From Anaerocolumna sedimenticola (GTDB taxonomy: Bacteria; Bacillota; Clostridia; Lachnospirales; Lachnospiraceae): 64,000 bases of DNA. Each line of letters begins with the position of its first letter. Within the stretch, counting starts at the first letter, position 1. Positions 55,328 through 64,000 of the stretch are shown here, piece by piece. Location of the stretch: NCBI RefSeq assembly GCF_009931695.1, contig NZ_CP048000.1, forward strand, positions 2,869,501 through 2,933,500, in the 5' to 3' direction. The notes under the pieces are model-generated. The model was not told the origin of the DNA, did no database searches, and saw only the letters and a list, made by a program, of their open reading frames with translations. Position numbers and translations under genes: made by a program.

Positions 55328-56332
55328 ATGAAAGTTTTATTGTTTCATGTGAATCAGGATGAAATAGATTATATTCTGGAATGTAACCAGAAATTTAAGT
55401 TTGATCTGGAAATGGCAGACTTTGATTTTAATTTTGCCGATTCAGATAGATTCACAGGTTTTGATGCGGTATGGATTACAACCAACTGTAAAGTGACAAA
55501 GTTGAAAGCGGAGCAGTTAAAAAAGGCCGGTGTCAGATATATTGTATCAAGAGCAGCCGGTACGGATCATATGGATCTTGCTGCAATGAGGGAAAGCAGC
55601 ATAAAAGGAGCCAATGTTCCAAGATATTCGCCGAATGCCATAGCCGAGCATACCCTTTGCCTGATTTTGATGTGTCTTAGAAAAATGAAGCGTGAGTTTA
55701 CTATGATAATGAATTATGATTTTACATTAACAGGATTAAAAGGCAGGGAACTTCGCAATATGACAGTGGGAGTTTTAGGTACCGGCAGAATCGGTACTGA
55801 AACCATAAAATTATTAAGTGGTTTTGGATGCCGAATACTGGCTTATGATTTGTATGAGAATCAGAGTATAACAAATTTCGCTACTTATTCGGATTTAAAT
55901 GAGATCCTTTCTGTAAGTGACATCCTCATTCTTCACTGTCCTTTGACCGAGGAAAATAAAAGGCTTATTAATACCGATACCATAACCGGTATGAAGGACG
56001 GAGCAGTGCTGATTAATACGGCCAGAGGAGGGCTTATGGATTATGATGCAGTATTAAATGCCATAGAGATTGGGAAAATCAGTGCGGCAGCTTTTGATGT
56101 ATATGATGCTGAAACTTCCTATATACGAAAAAAGGCAGATCGTGATAAATTTGATAGTAAAACACTGAAAAAGCTCATGGAGAATGAAAATGTTATATAT
56201 ACTGCACATATGAGTTTTTATACGGATACGGCAATCGAAAATATGATCAAAACAACCTTTGAAAATTTAGAGGAATATGAAAAAACAGGATTTTGTTCAA
56301 ATGATATTACAGGTAATTGTGAAACTATATAA
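55328..56332 (+). CDS. D-lactate dehydrogenase/VanH-like 2-hydroxyacid dehydrogenase
   Basis: 334 residues. NAD-binding VGVLGTGRIGTETIKLL, catalytic Arg in INTARGGLMDYDA, Glu in AFDVYDAE and His in YTAHMSFYTD. More VanH/LdhA-like than the first dehydrogenase in this cluster. AAGGAGAGGAATAG precedes the ATG. Its final codons lie in a repeat copy (AGGTAATTGTGAAACTATAT). Confidence 0.9.
   Translation: MKVLLFHVNQDEIDYILECNQKFKFDLEMADFDFNFADSDRFTGFDAVWITTNCKVTKLKAEQLKKAGVRYIVSRAAGTDHMDLAAMRESSIKGANVPRYSPNAIAEHTLCLILMCLRKMKREFTMIMNYDFTLTGLKGRELRNMTVGVLGTGRIGTETIKLLSGFGCRILAYDLYENQSITNFATYSDLNEILSVSDILILHCPLTEENKRLINTDTITGMKDGAVLINTARGGLMDYDAVLNAIEIGKISAAAFDVYDAETSYIRKKADRDKFDSKTLKKLMENENVIYTAHMSFYTDTAIENMIKTTFENLEEYEKTGFCSNDITGNCETI
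56311..56330. repeat. AGGTAATTGTGAAAC repeat copy at gene end
   Basis: AGGTAATTGTGAAACTATAT covers the last codons of the D-lactate-dehydrogenase-like gene. Confidence 0.75.
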
Positions 56333-56374
56333 TTAACAGTTAATACGAAATTCATCTAAGAAGGAGTGAATTTG

Positions 56375-57583
56375 ATGAATAATGATTATGATATAACCCA
56401 GGACTCAAACCGTGTTAAAAAAGTGGAGCCCTCACTTATAAGAACAGTTCTTAACCGGGTAGATGAATTAAGAAAGAGCGGCAATGAAATAATCGCATTA
56501 AGCGCCGGTGAACCGGATTTTAATACGCCCGTCGATATTAAGGAGGCAACCATTAATGCAATTAACCAGAATCATACCCATTATAGTTCTAACAGGGGTT
56601 ATGAAAAATTAAGAAAAAAGATATCAGAAAAGACATTGGAGGAAACCGGTATACTATATGATTACCGGTCTGAGATATTAGTAACCAGCAGCGGCGCCGA
56701 GGCCATAAATAATACGATTTTGTCCATTATTGACGAAGGGGATGAAGCCATAATATTTTCCCCTGCCTTCGTAAATTATGAGAACATGGTTAAAATAAGC
56801 GGGGGGATACCTGTTATTATTAATCTGAAGCCGGAAAACCAGTTTGGGATTGATATCGGGGAAGTCAAGAAACATATTACTGAAAAAACAAAAATGTTAG
56901 TAATCAATAATCCCAATAACCCGACCGGAGCGGTTTATGATAACTCCATACTTAAACAGCTGTGTGAATTATCCATAAAGCATAACTTTATTATTGTATC
57001 AGATGAAATGTACAGCAGTCTGGTATATGATGATGCCGGGTTTACCTCGGTTTCATCCTATCCCGGGATGAAAGAACGTTCTGTAATAATTAACGGATTT
57101 TCAAAAACCTATGCGATGACAGGTTGGAGATTAGGATATATTACAGCCAGTGAAAAAAGAATCAATGGAATATTAAAAATACATCAATATTCTACCACAT
57201 GCTCACCGACTTTTATTCAGATCGGGGTAGAAGCGGGTATGGATACGGAACATACGAAAAAAGATATTTCTGCGATGATTCATGAATTTGCGGAGAGAAG
57301 AATTTTACTTATGAAAGGGCTTGATAAAATAAACGGGCTTTCCTATGTAATTCCGAAAGGAGCATTTTACATCATGGTGGATGTCTCTGAAACAGGGCTG
57401 AGCGGAATGGAATTTGCAAGCAGATTGTTAGAGGAAAAAAATGTCGCTGTAATTCCGGGCGTGGGTCTGGGTAAGATGTGTTCGGATTTTATAAGAATTT
57501 CTTTTGCGGCATCAACGAAGAATATATTGGAAGCTCTTAATAAAATTGATGATTTGATTAAGGAACTTGAAAAGAAGAATTAG
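56375..57583 (+). CDS. Class I/II pyridoxal-phosphate aminotransferase
   Basis: 402 residues of aspartate-aminotransferase fold type I. The PLP lysine is in NGFSKTYAMTGWRLGY, with NNPNNPTGAVYD and the late Arg in DFIRISFA. In this cluster it could convert an amino acid to the keto acid used by the dehydrogenases. AAGGAG at 56361-56366 supports ATG 56375 over the GTG at 56366. A terminator lies 210 bp downstream. Confidence 0.92.
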   Translation: MNNDYDITQDSNRVKKVEPSLIRTVLNRVDELRKSGNEIIALSAGEPDFNTPVDIKEATINAINQNHTHYSSNRGYEKLRKKISEKTLEETGILYDYRSEILVTSSGAEAINNTILSIIDEGDEAIIFSPAFVNYENMVKISGGIPVIINLKPENQFGIDIGEVKKHITEKTKMLVINNPNNPTGAVYDNSILKQLCELSIKHNFIIVSDEMYSSLVYDDAGFTSVSSYPGMKERSVIINGFSKTYAMTGWRLGYITASEKRINGILKIHQYSTTCSPTFIQIGVEAGMDTEHTKKDISAMIHEFAERRILLMKGLDKINGLSYVIPKGAFYIMVDVSETGLSGMEFASRLLEEKNVAVIPGVGLGKMCSDFIRISFAASTKNILEALNKIDDLIKELEKKN

Positions 57584-57790
57584 ATTTGACCTTACAAGTA
57601 AGCCGGAGTTTTGATTCGATTAAACTAAAAGCTGGTAACAGGGCGGCTGTTAATATCCGCTAAAACTTGTAAGTATACAAAGTGTCCATAACTTTTGTCG
57701 AAAAATGTACAAAGTGGTTATTGTAAAGTTAGTTAACTCCATGTATACTCTTTTCATTAATAAAATAATAAATAAGTTATATTACAAAAA
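57584..57790. other. Intergenic region between aminotransferase gene and terminator
   Basis: About 200 AT-rich bases. CTTACAAGT (57591-57599) and ACTTGTAAG (57667-57675) form a long-range complementary pair. No gene is visible; a promoter for the FAD oxidoreductase gene is likely further down. Confidence 0.45.
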
Positions 57791-57831
57791 AGCAAAGAAG
57801 CAGAAAAAATTTACTGCTTCTTTGCTTTTTT
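57791..57831 (+). terminator. Rho-independent terminator after the aminotransferase gene
   Basis: AGCAAAGAAGCAG and CTGCTTCTTTGCT are exact complements with a 10-nt loop and a following T run. Confidence 0.93.
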
Positions 57832-57938
57832 GTTTATACCGGATAAACAGTTTGGCGGTTGACTGGTATATATTATAAAAAATTGCAGCAATATGGAAAA
57901 GATAATATTAATTTAGGAGAAAGGCGGAGAGGATACAA

Positions 57939-59204
57939 ATGAACATAATTATTACCGGAGGCGGATGGGCAGGATGTTCCGCAGCATATATGGCAAGAAA
58001 ACAGGGAGCAAATGTTATTTTGATTGAAAGAACGGATTTACTTTTAGGAACCGGTTTAGTCGGCGGAATCATGAGAAATAACGGAAGATATACCGCAACA
58101 GAAGAAATGATTGCCATGGGCGGAGGAGATATATTTAAGATAATTGATGAAAACTGCCGGCATACCAATATCAATTTCCCGGGACATGCCCATGCAAGCC
58201 TGTATGACATAGCAAAAACACCCGTAGCAATTACTAATTATTTAAAAAAAATCGGAGTTGAAATCAAACTCCAGGAGAGAGTAGTAAGAGCACAGGTGGA
58301 AGATGGAGCTATAAAGAGTATTCAGACATCAAGCGGTGAGGTTTATGCGGGAGATGCTTTTATTGATACGACAGGAACTGCCGGGCCTATGAATAATTGC
58401 AGTAAGTACGGTAATGGATGTGCAATGTGCGTGCTTAGATGTCCGAGTTTCGGCGGCAGAGTAAGTCTTACCGGTGTCTGCGGTATAACCGAGAAAACAG
58501 GTAAAAAAGCAGATGACTCTATCGGTGCAATGAGCGGTTCCTGTAAGCTTTATAAAGAATCCCTTGCACCTGAAATAATAGAAACCCTGAATACGACAGG
58601 TGTTGCTGTCATTCCGCTGCCGGAGGAATTCGTTGAAAACCATTTAAGTGTAAAAGCCTGTCAGCAATATGCTCTAAAGGAATTTGCAGAGAATATCATT
58701 CTACTTGATACCGGTCACGCAAAGTTGATGACACCATATTATTCAATTGAAAAACTTCATAAAATTCCAGGGTTTGAGAACGCCCGTTACGAGGATCCCT
58801 ATGCCGGGGGTAAAGGCAATTCTATGAGATATTTTGATATGTCTCCAAGAACCAATGCATTACAGGTAAAAGGTATAAAGAATCTGTTCTGTGCCGGCGA
58901 AAAAGCAGGTCTCCTGGTTGGACATACGGAAGCTATTGTAACAGGAGTACTGGCTGGGTTTAATTGTACAAGATTCTTACGTAAGGAACCATTGCTTGAA
59001 TTGTCCAGAAAAACTGCAATCGGTGAAGCAATCGCATATGTGAATGAGGAGATGGAAAAACAAGAGGGACTTGGTAAAAAATACACTTTCTCCGGTTCCG
59101 TTTTATTTGAGCATATGAAGAAGCTTGGGTTATATGAAAACGATGTTAACAAAATAGAAGAAAAAATCAAACAAGAAGGATTATTTAATATTTTTGCATC
59201 GTAA
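57939..59204 (+). CDS. FAD-dependent oxidoreductase with a four-Cys cluster
   Basis: 421 residues. FAD motif IIITGGGWAGCSAAYMA at the start and LFCAGEKAGLLVGHTEA near residue 320. A Cys cluster C154-x6-C161-x2-C164-x3-C168 (CSKYGNGCAMCVLRC) could bind an Fe-S centre; it is not in the usual family pattern I know. GGAGAAAGGCGGAG precedes the ATG. Separated from the aminotransferase gene by a terminator but likely regulated with the cluster. Substrate unknown. Confidence 0.8.
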   Translation: MNIIITGGGWAGCSAAYMARKQGANVILIERTDLLLGTGLVGGIMRNNGRYTATEEMIAMGGGDIFKIIDENCRHTNINFPGHAHASLYDIAKTPVAITNYLKKIGVEIKLQERVVRAQVEDGAIKSIQTSSGEVYAGDAFIDTTGTAGPMNNCSKYGNGCAMCVLRCPSFGGRVSLTGVCGITEKTGKKADDSIGAMSGSCKLYKESLAPEIIETLNTTGVAVIPLPEEFVENHLSVKACQQYALKEFAENIILLDTGHAKLMTPYYSIEKLHKIPGFENARYEDPYAGGKGNSMRYFDMSPRTNALQVKGIKNLFCAGEKAGLLVGHTEAIVTGVLAGFNCTRFLRKEPLLELSRKTAIGEAIAYVNEEMEKQEGLGKKYTFSGSVLFEHMKKLGLYENDVNKIEEKIKQEGLFNIFAS

Positions 59205-59211
59205 ACAGGTT

Positions 59212-59354
59212 AGGTAATTGCGAAACTTAGTTTTCTGAATATACCATGTAAATTATTAAGAATTTCATAGCTTCAGTTGCCCACCTGGCAAGATTCAGCT
59301 CTGAAATTGTATTAATTGCATGGTAAATACAATAATCATGTTTCATAATTACCT
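59212..59354. repeat. AGGTAATTGCGAAAC inverted repeat before the permease
   Basis: AGGTAATTGCGAAAC (59212-59226) and GTTTCATAATTACCT (59340-59354) are near-complementary ends, with TTAGTTTTCTGAATATACCA after the left end. It occupies nearly the entire gap between the oxidoreductase and permease genes. Confidence 0.82.
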
Positions 59355-59384
59355 GAGTAAACAGGAGAAAGGGAGGAAATCGGA

Positions 59385-60752
59385 ATGGAACTTACATCAT
59401 TGCATATTGCCTATATTATCATTACCATTATTATACTGATAGCACTTTTATTTAAAAAAGAAATAGTAGTTCCTTGTATTGCAGGTACCCTAATTATCGG
59501 ATTTATCTATTCAGGAAGTGCTGTTAAAGCAATTCAGATACTTAATAATGCATTGATCAATTCATTTATTGAGTTATTGAGTATCATTATAGTTATTGCA
59601 ATGGTTGTATCAATGTCAAAAGCCATGATAGATCTTGGGGCGGATGAGGTAATGATGCATCCGGTCAGAAAAATTATTAAGAATAATAAGTCTGCTTTCT
59701 GGATTATAGGTTTTACAATGTTAATTGTTTCCTGGCTGATATGGCCGTCTCCGGCTGTTGCATTAATCGGAGCACTATTACTTCCGGTTGCCGGAGAAGT
59801 TGGACTTCCGGTTATCTGGGCAGCGGTAGCAATGAATATTTTTGGTCATGGTATCGGGCTTTCTTCGGATTTTGTTATCCAGGGAGCTCCCTCAATCACA
59901 GGAGCCGCAGCAGGAATTGATGTGAATGAAGTAATAAAAGCGTCTATACCATTGTGGATCACAATGTCGGTGGTTACAGCAGGTGTAGCATTTTGTATGA
60001 TGTTAAGGGAAATGAAGTTAAATAAGGGTATGCAGACAATTACCAAAAAAGAATTTGTAATTAAAGAAATCAAGAAACCTAAGCGGGCCAGATTGATAGC
60101 GATAATTATGCCGCTTTCCTTTATCGCCGATATTGCTCTCATGATTACCTTTAAAATTAACGGCGGCGATGCAACTGCACTTGTTGCAGGTACATCACTT
60201 ATCTTAACCTGTATTATTACATTTTTAGATAAAGGTGTTGGACAGGCACTTGAAACGGCAACAGATCATTTAAAGGAAGGATTTAAGTTTGCAATAAAGA
60301 TATTTGCGCCGGTAATTGTTATAGCATCATTCTTTTTTATGGGAAGTGAAGGTTTTGCGAAGACCGTACTTGGTCCGGAGGCAACAGGTCTTTTAAATGA
60401 CATCGGGCTTTGGATTTCCTCGCAGGTTCCTCTTTCAAAATTAACTATGGTATTAACAGAAACTGCAGTCGGAGTTATTACCGGGCTGGACGGATCAGGA
60501 TTCTCGGGACTTCCGTTAGTTGGTTCCATAGCGCAGACATTTTCATCTATGGGTGATATACATATAGCGCCGCTTGCAGCACTGGGCCAGATTGTTACAG
60601 TATGGGTCGGCGGCGGTACCATTATTCCTTGGGGTGTAATCCCTGTTGCAGCTATATGCGGAATCGAAGCAACCGAACTTGCAAGAAAGAATTTGATTCC
60701 TGTTTTAAGTGGATTAGGAGCAACAATAATTGTAGCACTGTTTTTAATTTAG
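59385..60752 (+). CDS. Ion-transporter-superfamily permease
   Basis: 455 residues with about twelve hydrophobic segments. Re-entrant-type loops such as WLIWPSPAVALIGALLLPVAG and GGGTIIPWGVIPVAAI suggest an organic-acid or Na+-coupled transporter of the ion-transporter superfamily, not an MFS or ABC protein. The substrate is presumably that of the cluster. GGAGGAAATCGG precedes the ATG. Confidence 0.72.
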   Translation: MELTSLHIAYIIITIIILIALLFKKEIVVPCIAGTLIIGFIYSGSAVKAIQILNNALINSFIELLSIIIVIAMVVSMSKAMIDLGADEVMMHPVRKIIKNNKSAFWIIGFTMLIVSWLIWPSPAVALIGALLLPVAGEVGLPVIWAAVAMNIFGHGIGLSSDFVIQGAPSITGAAAGIDVNEVIKASIPLWITMSVVTAGVAFCMMLREMKLNKGMQTITKKEFVIKEIKKPKRARLIAIIMPLSFIADIALMITFKINGGDATALVAGTSLILTCIITFLDKGVGQALETATDHLKEGFKFAIKIFAPVIVIASFFFMGSEGFAKTVLGPEATGLLNDIGLWISSQVPLSKLTMVLTETAVGVITGLDGSGFSGLPLVGSIAQTFSSMGDIHIAPLAALGQIVTVWVGGGTIIPWGVIPVAAICGIEATELARKNLIPVLSGLGATIIVALFLI

Positions 60753-60787
60753 ATTACATATAGAAAAAACTGATAGAATAACTAAAA

Positions 60788-60870
60788 GGGGCTTTGCAAA
60801 ATCCTTAGTTTATTTAACTAGCACCTGTGCTTGTTTTACACTAAGAATTTTGGCAGATGCCCACTTTTTT
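60788..60870. terminator. Bidirectional terminator region
   Basis: GGGGCTTTGCAAAATCCTTAGT pairs imperfectly with ACTAAGAATTTTGGCA plus TGCCC around a long loop, then T6. It separates the permease from the convergent AraC-GH39 gene. Confidence 0.7.
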
Positions 60871-60871
60871 G

Positions 60872-63377
60872 CTATAACCGTTTAATTTCAAAAAGAATAA
60901 ACCCAAAAGGTTCTACTTCTGCATTTAATATAAGGTAATCCCTGCAGCTCCGGTATTCCATGCTTTGTCTAAGATGATTGTTCTCTTTAAAAAAGTTTAA
61001 TTGCGAAGCAGTAAGATATTCAGGTGCCCCATTTTTCAGCCAAAAATCATAAATACTTCCATTCTCACGGTCAAATTGATATTTGACTATTTCATAAGAG
61101 GAATCCCCTTGTTCTAAAATTGTGAACTGAAATTGCTTTTTTGGTTTCTGCTCAAAGATAGCATAGCGGTCGTAATAGGATAACGTAATTTCCCGCCCGG
61201 AAGCGAATTCTTCAGTATAGTGGCAGTGATTAAAACATAGGATCTGATAACCGTCTTTCGACTTTGTTACAATATAGTCGGTTCCATAACCAAGAATTTC
61301 CTCTGATAATTTGGATAAAACTAAAAAAGCAAAAAATGAGGGTTTTTTTAAACCCGAGCGGTTCATTAAGCCATACTTGCCTCCGAATTCATTAAACGGA
61401 ACATAATCCTCATCCATCAGATCGGAGATTTCCCAAAATACCAGCTGTTCAACCTGGTCTAAGTTTACAATAACATTGTGGAGTATAAAAGTAGCCATAA
61501 AAGCGGTATCATGGATGTAGTCATTGGCAAAGGGTGACGAATTCCATTCGGTAATATGAATGGGAACATCAGTGAAAGAAGTTCCGCTTAACTGGGTATG
61601 TATCCAGGAAAAATTTCTCGTTAAATCATTAATATCATGGTAAATACGTTGTTTATCCGTTGAAGCAGGTGTTACTCTGAAAGAAATAGGATAGCAATGA
61701 ACACTTAAGAAATCTAATGGAATACGTTTTGTGGAACAAAAGGATAAAAAATCAGTAAGGATATTGTAATCCCAAAAAACCGCACTGGATGCAGCAGGAC
61801 CGCCTACCTTAAACCCCTGGTCAAAAGCCTTGATGGTTTTGGCGGTAGCTTCATACATTTCTAAATATTGCTCTATAGTACCACTCCAAAAATCTTTCAG
61901 ATCCGGTTCATTCCATACCTCAAAGAACCAGGTCAATACTTCATCTTTTCCATATCGGCCAATTATGTGTTCCATAAATGCCTGAATTAATTCTGTCCAT
62001 TTTGTCATGGAAGAAGGAGGCGAAATATGGCCTTTATAAAAAAAGATAGTCTGATTATCCGATTTAATGGCTTCAGGCATAAATCCGAGTTCGATATATG
62101 GTTTACAACCCTGGCTTAGTAAATAATCAAAAATATCATCAATATAAAAAAATTATAATGGTAAGTATCATTAAATTGTGTAATTACCCCGATTTCATCA
62201 TTGAAAATACCATGAAAGCGAATGTATTTAAAGTGTAATATGCTTTGTATTACTTCAAATTGCTGCCGCCATTTTGCGAGCAGGATATCATGAGCCCGAC
62301 CTGTAGATGTGGTAGAGAGAAAGGATTTTTTGAAAACATGCTCTGAGGTAGAAGTTGGAATCACTATTTGTATCAATTCATTATTGAATGCCACAGGGGG
62401 ACGGGTTTCCTCAACTTGTCCGGTTAACAGGTACTTTTCTGAATTAAGTGTGGCAGAACTATAAGTAATATAGGTACCAATATCGGTATCCAATGTTTGG
62501 CTTTTGGGAATTACAGGAAATTCCTCCGGGGTTGTGACTGCATTATTTCTATATTCACTCGGCGAGCAGCCGGTCAACTTATGAAAAGTTCGGTTAAAAG
62601 TTTTACTGTTACTGAAACCGTGGCGAAGATAAATTTCTGTAATAGAATCATTCGTATTTCGTAAATCTTTTTGAATCATACTGATCCGATAGCTGCCCAG
62701 ATACTGGGTGAAAGTTGTATTTGTATATTTTTTAAAACTATGAGATAGATAATAGGGACTGAAATTTTCCGATTTTGCTAAATCCTCTAATGAAATATCC
62801 TCGCGATACATCTTTTCTACATATGCAAAGATATTTTTTATTCGGTTAATCTGATTGTTTTTTATCTCAAGCTGTTTATCGGAAGAGGTGGTATAGGAAC
62901 TGTCTATTGGCAGCATTGAAATAATATTGCAGCATAGAAGATTGACAGCGGATTGATCGGATGTTTTTTTGGGATTGATCATCGAACTTAGTTTTTTTGA
63001 TAATTTTATTAATGCTTCACTGTTCTCGTGATAGTAGACTGACTTAATGTCCGTACTTATTTGATTTACAAAATGAATGGATGATAAATCGATATTAAGG
63101 CTTTTAAAAAGCTGTTCATTAATTTGAAGCAATAAAATCTGAGTTGTTTTTTCTTTGTTGCTAATACAGGAATGAATCTGTTCGCGGTTTATAATTGCGA
63201 TTTCATTTTTTTAAGAGAATAGGTATCTCCGCTTATAATACACTCTAATGTACCGGATATAACAAAAATAATCTCGATTTCGTTATGCCAGTGAGGAATT
63301 GCCTTTAAGTAATTAATGTCATAAAAAAGGATTGACATTCCGTTTGGATATTTGATTAACTCATATTTTGCTACCAT
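60872..63377 (-). pseudogene. AraC regulator-GH39 xylosidase fusion, two frameshifts
   Basis: With two bases restored this is a single protein of about 835 residues. Its parts are an AraC cupin (PHWHNEIEIIFVISG), the double helix-turn-helix (ISLEDLAKSENFSPYYLS, GCSPSEYRNN), then a complete GH39 beta-xylosidase barrel with acid/base Glu in EVWNEPD (codon 61907-61909) and nucleophile Glu in HITEWNSS (codon 61547-61549), and a C-terminal sandwich. Shifts lie in the T run 63206-63212 and the A run 62146-62152, each one base short; sequencing error is possible. AAGGAGG precedes the start. Confidence 0.78.
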
Positions 63378-63439
63378 ACATTTATCCTCCTTGTCATTTT
63401 GGTTAATAATGTTCCTGATATGTCGTTTGTTGTATAAAA

Positions 63440-63468
63440 ATTATACAAAACCATATCTGTAAATACAA
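63440..63468 (-). promoter_or_regulatory. Promoter of the AraC-GH39 gene
   Basis: On the minus strand TTGTAT, 17-nt spacer, TATAAT, about 60 bp upstream of the start. An inverted pair TTGTATAA / TTATACAA lies at the -10 region. Confidence 0.55.
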
Positions 63469-63745
63469 GTGTAAAAGCAATTTTTGAGTTATAATTCGCC
63501 GGAATAGCGGAGATGAGCAAAAAACGAGTTGTATATTCATAAAATAGACACGACTTACCGGAGATAAAAAAGTATAATTTATATACTATATTAAGTCACT
63601 AAATATTTTAAAAAGTATAGTCAGTAACAAACAGGAGAAACAATAAGACCATTATTAAGGTACTATATCAAAGTTAAGCGCGCAGCTTTGATGTATATAT
63701 AACTATTATTTTATTTAAGAGTTTATTGATTGGAGGAAGGAAAAA

Positions 63746-64000
63746 ATGATATTAAAGAAATTAGCAGCTATAGGTTTGGCAGGTATCATGGCAGCAAGTC
63801 TTATGGCGTGCGGTGGTGGAAATTCAGTTAAGACTGATGGCTCATCAGCAAGCGGGGGAAAACAAAAGCTCGTGATCTGGTCATGGGGTGCAGATGAAGA
63901 GAAGAAATCCAGAGAGTCCATGGTGGAGGTATTTAAGAAAGCTCATCCGGAAATTGAAGTGGAACATTCCGTTATTCCTACGGCTGACCATGTATGGGAC
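63746..64000 (+). CDS. Sugar ABC transporter solute-binding lipoprotein, N-terminal part
   Basis: The first 85 codons are present and the gene runs off the right edge. Lipoprotein signal with lipobox SLMAC (Cys 23 or so), a Gly/Ser linker, then KLVIWSWGADEEKKSRE, the start of a family-1 extracellular sugar-binding protein. GGAGGAAGG precedes the ATG. Divergent from the AraC-GH39 gene across about 370 bases, so a xyloside importer controlled by that regulator is likely. Confidence 0.85.
   Translation, partial: MILKKLAAIGLAGIMAASLMACGGGNSVKTDGSSASGGKQKLVIWSWGADEEKKSRESMVEVFKKAHPEIEVEHSVIPTADHVWD

Noticed and set aside
1-64000. CRISPR arrays, rRNA, tRNA, replication origin
   Set aside because: No regularly spaced direct repeats, rRNA-like or tRNA cloverleaf sequences, or DnaA-box clusters were seen on either strand by eye; a tRNAscan or Infernal run would be decisive.

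Overview
The window is low-GC DNA with dense, purine-rich Shine-Dalgarno sites, several TTG starts, spore-coat (CotF/Yra-type) and CgeB-like genes, and many AraC regulators placed next to glycoside hydrolases. This fits a spore-forming, plant-polysaccharide-degrading anaerobe of the Lachnospiraceae/Clostridia. That assignment is an inference from gene content. I saw no rRNA, tRNA, CRISPR array or prophage.

Layout. 1-9.6 kb: a truncated LysR regulator, a cobalamin-independent methionine-synthase-like gene, an AraC regulator divergent from a GH123-like hydrolase, a PadR-type regulator behind a glycosyltransferase whose promoter carries a twin operator, a CgeB-like glycosyltransferase and a PQQ-sugar-dehydrogenase-like propeller. 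9.8-16.8 kb: a 53-aa small ORF, a PucR regulator, a CoA-binding protein, a leader-peptide/alternative-hairpin region before a CD3324-family gene, an ABC-F ATPase, an AraC regulator and a URO-D-family methyltransferase. 16.8-21.7 kb: a decaying sugar locus with a twice-frameshifted GH106-like gene and a solute-binding protein joined by deletion to a permease fragment. 21.7-30.8 kb: AraC, MFS, an IS1182 remnant, TetR plus flavodoxin-like reductase, DeoR, and a Gfo/Idh - TIM-barrel - hydrolase operon. 30.8-43.9 kb: GT2, histidine phosphatase, glutaredoxin, a TetM-like GTPase fused to a YacP/Rae1-type NYN nuclease domain, a secreted leucine-rich protein between two broken VOC genes, a GH120 beta-xylosidase, GNAT, CoiA-like and a frameshifted metallo-beta-lactamase-fold protein.

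44.1-47.3 kb is an iron-siderophore ABC transporter behind a perfect 7-1-7 Fur box. 47.3-47.9 kb holds IS1182 debris, a 118-bp repeat and a large hairpin. 47.9-50.2 kb is a five-gene spore-coat/alcohol-dehydrogenase operon laid out like B. subtilis yraG-yraF-adhB-yraE-yraD. 50.6-60.8 kb is a coherent but unassigned catabolic cluster: an Asp/Glu-type racemase and PucR on the minus strand, then two D-2-hydroxyacid dehydrogenases, an AEC carrier, an aminotransferase, an FAD oxidoreductase and an ion-transporter-type permease. A repeated motif, AGGTAATTGCGAAAC, marks several of its junctions. 60.9-63.4 kb encodes an AraC regulator and GH39 xylosidase as one polypeptide, broken by two 1-nt shifts. 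A sugar-binding lipoprotein gene runs off the right edge.

The candidates most worth following are the TetM/Rae1-like fusion, the leader region at 12.6 kb, the repeated motif and enzyme set at 51-60 kb, and the AraC-GH39 fusion. Five independent 1-nt deletions, all in homopolymer runs, suggest that some apparent pseudogenes are sequencing errors.
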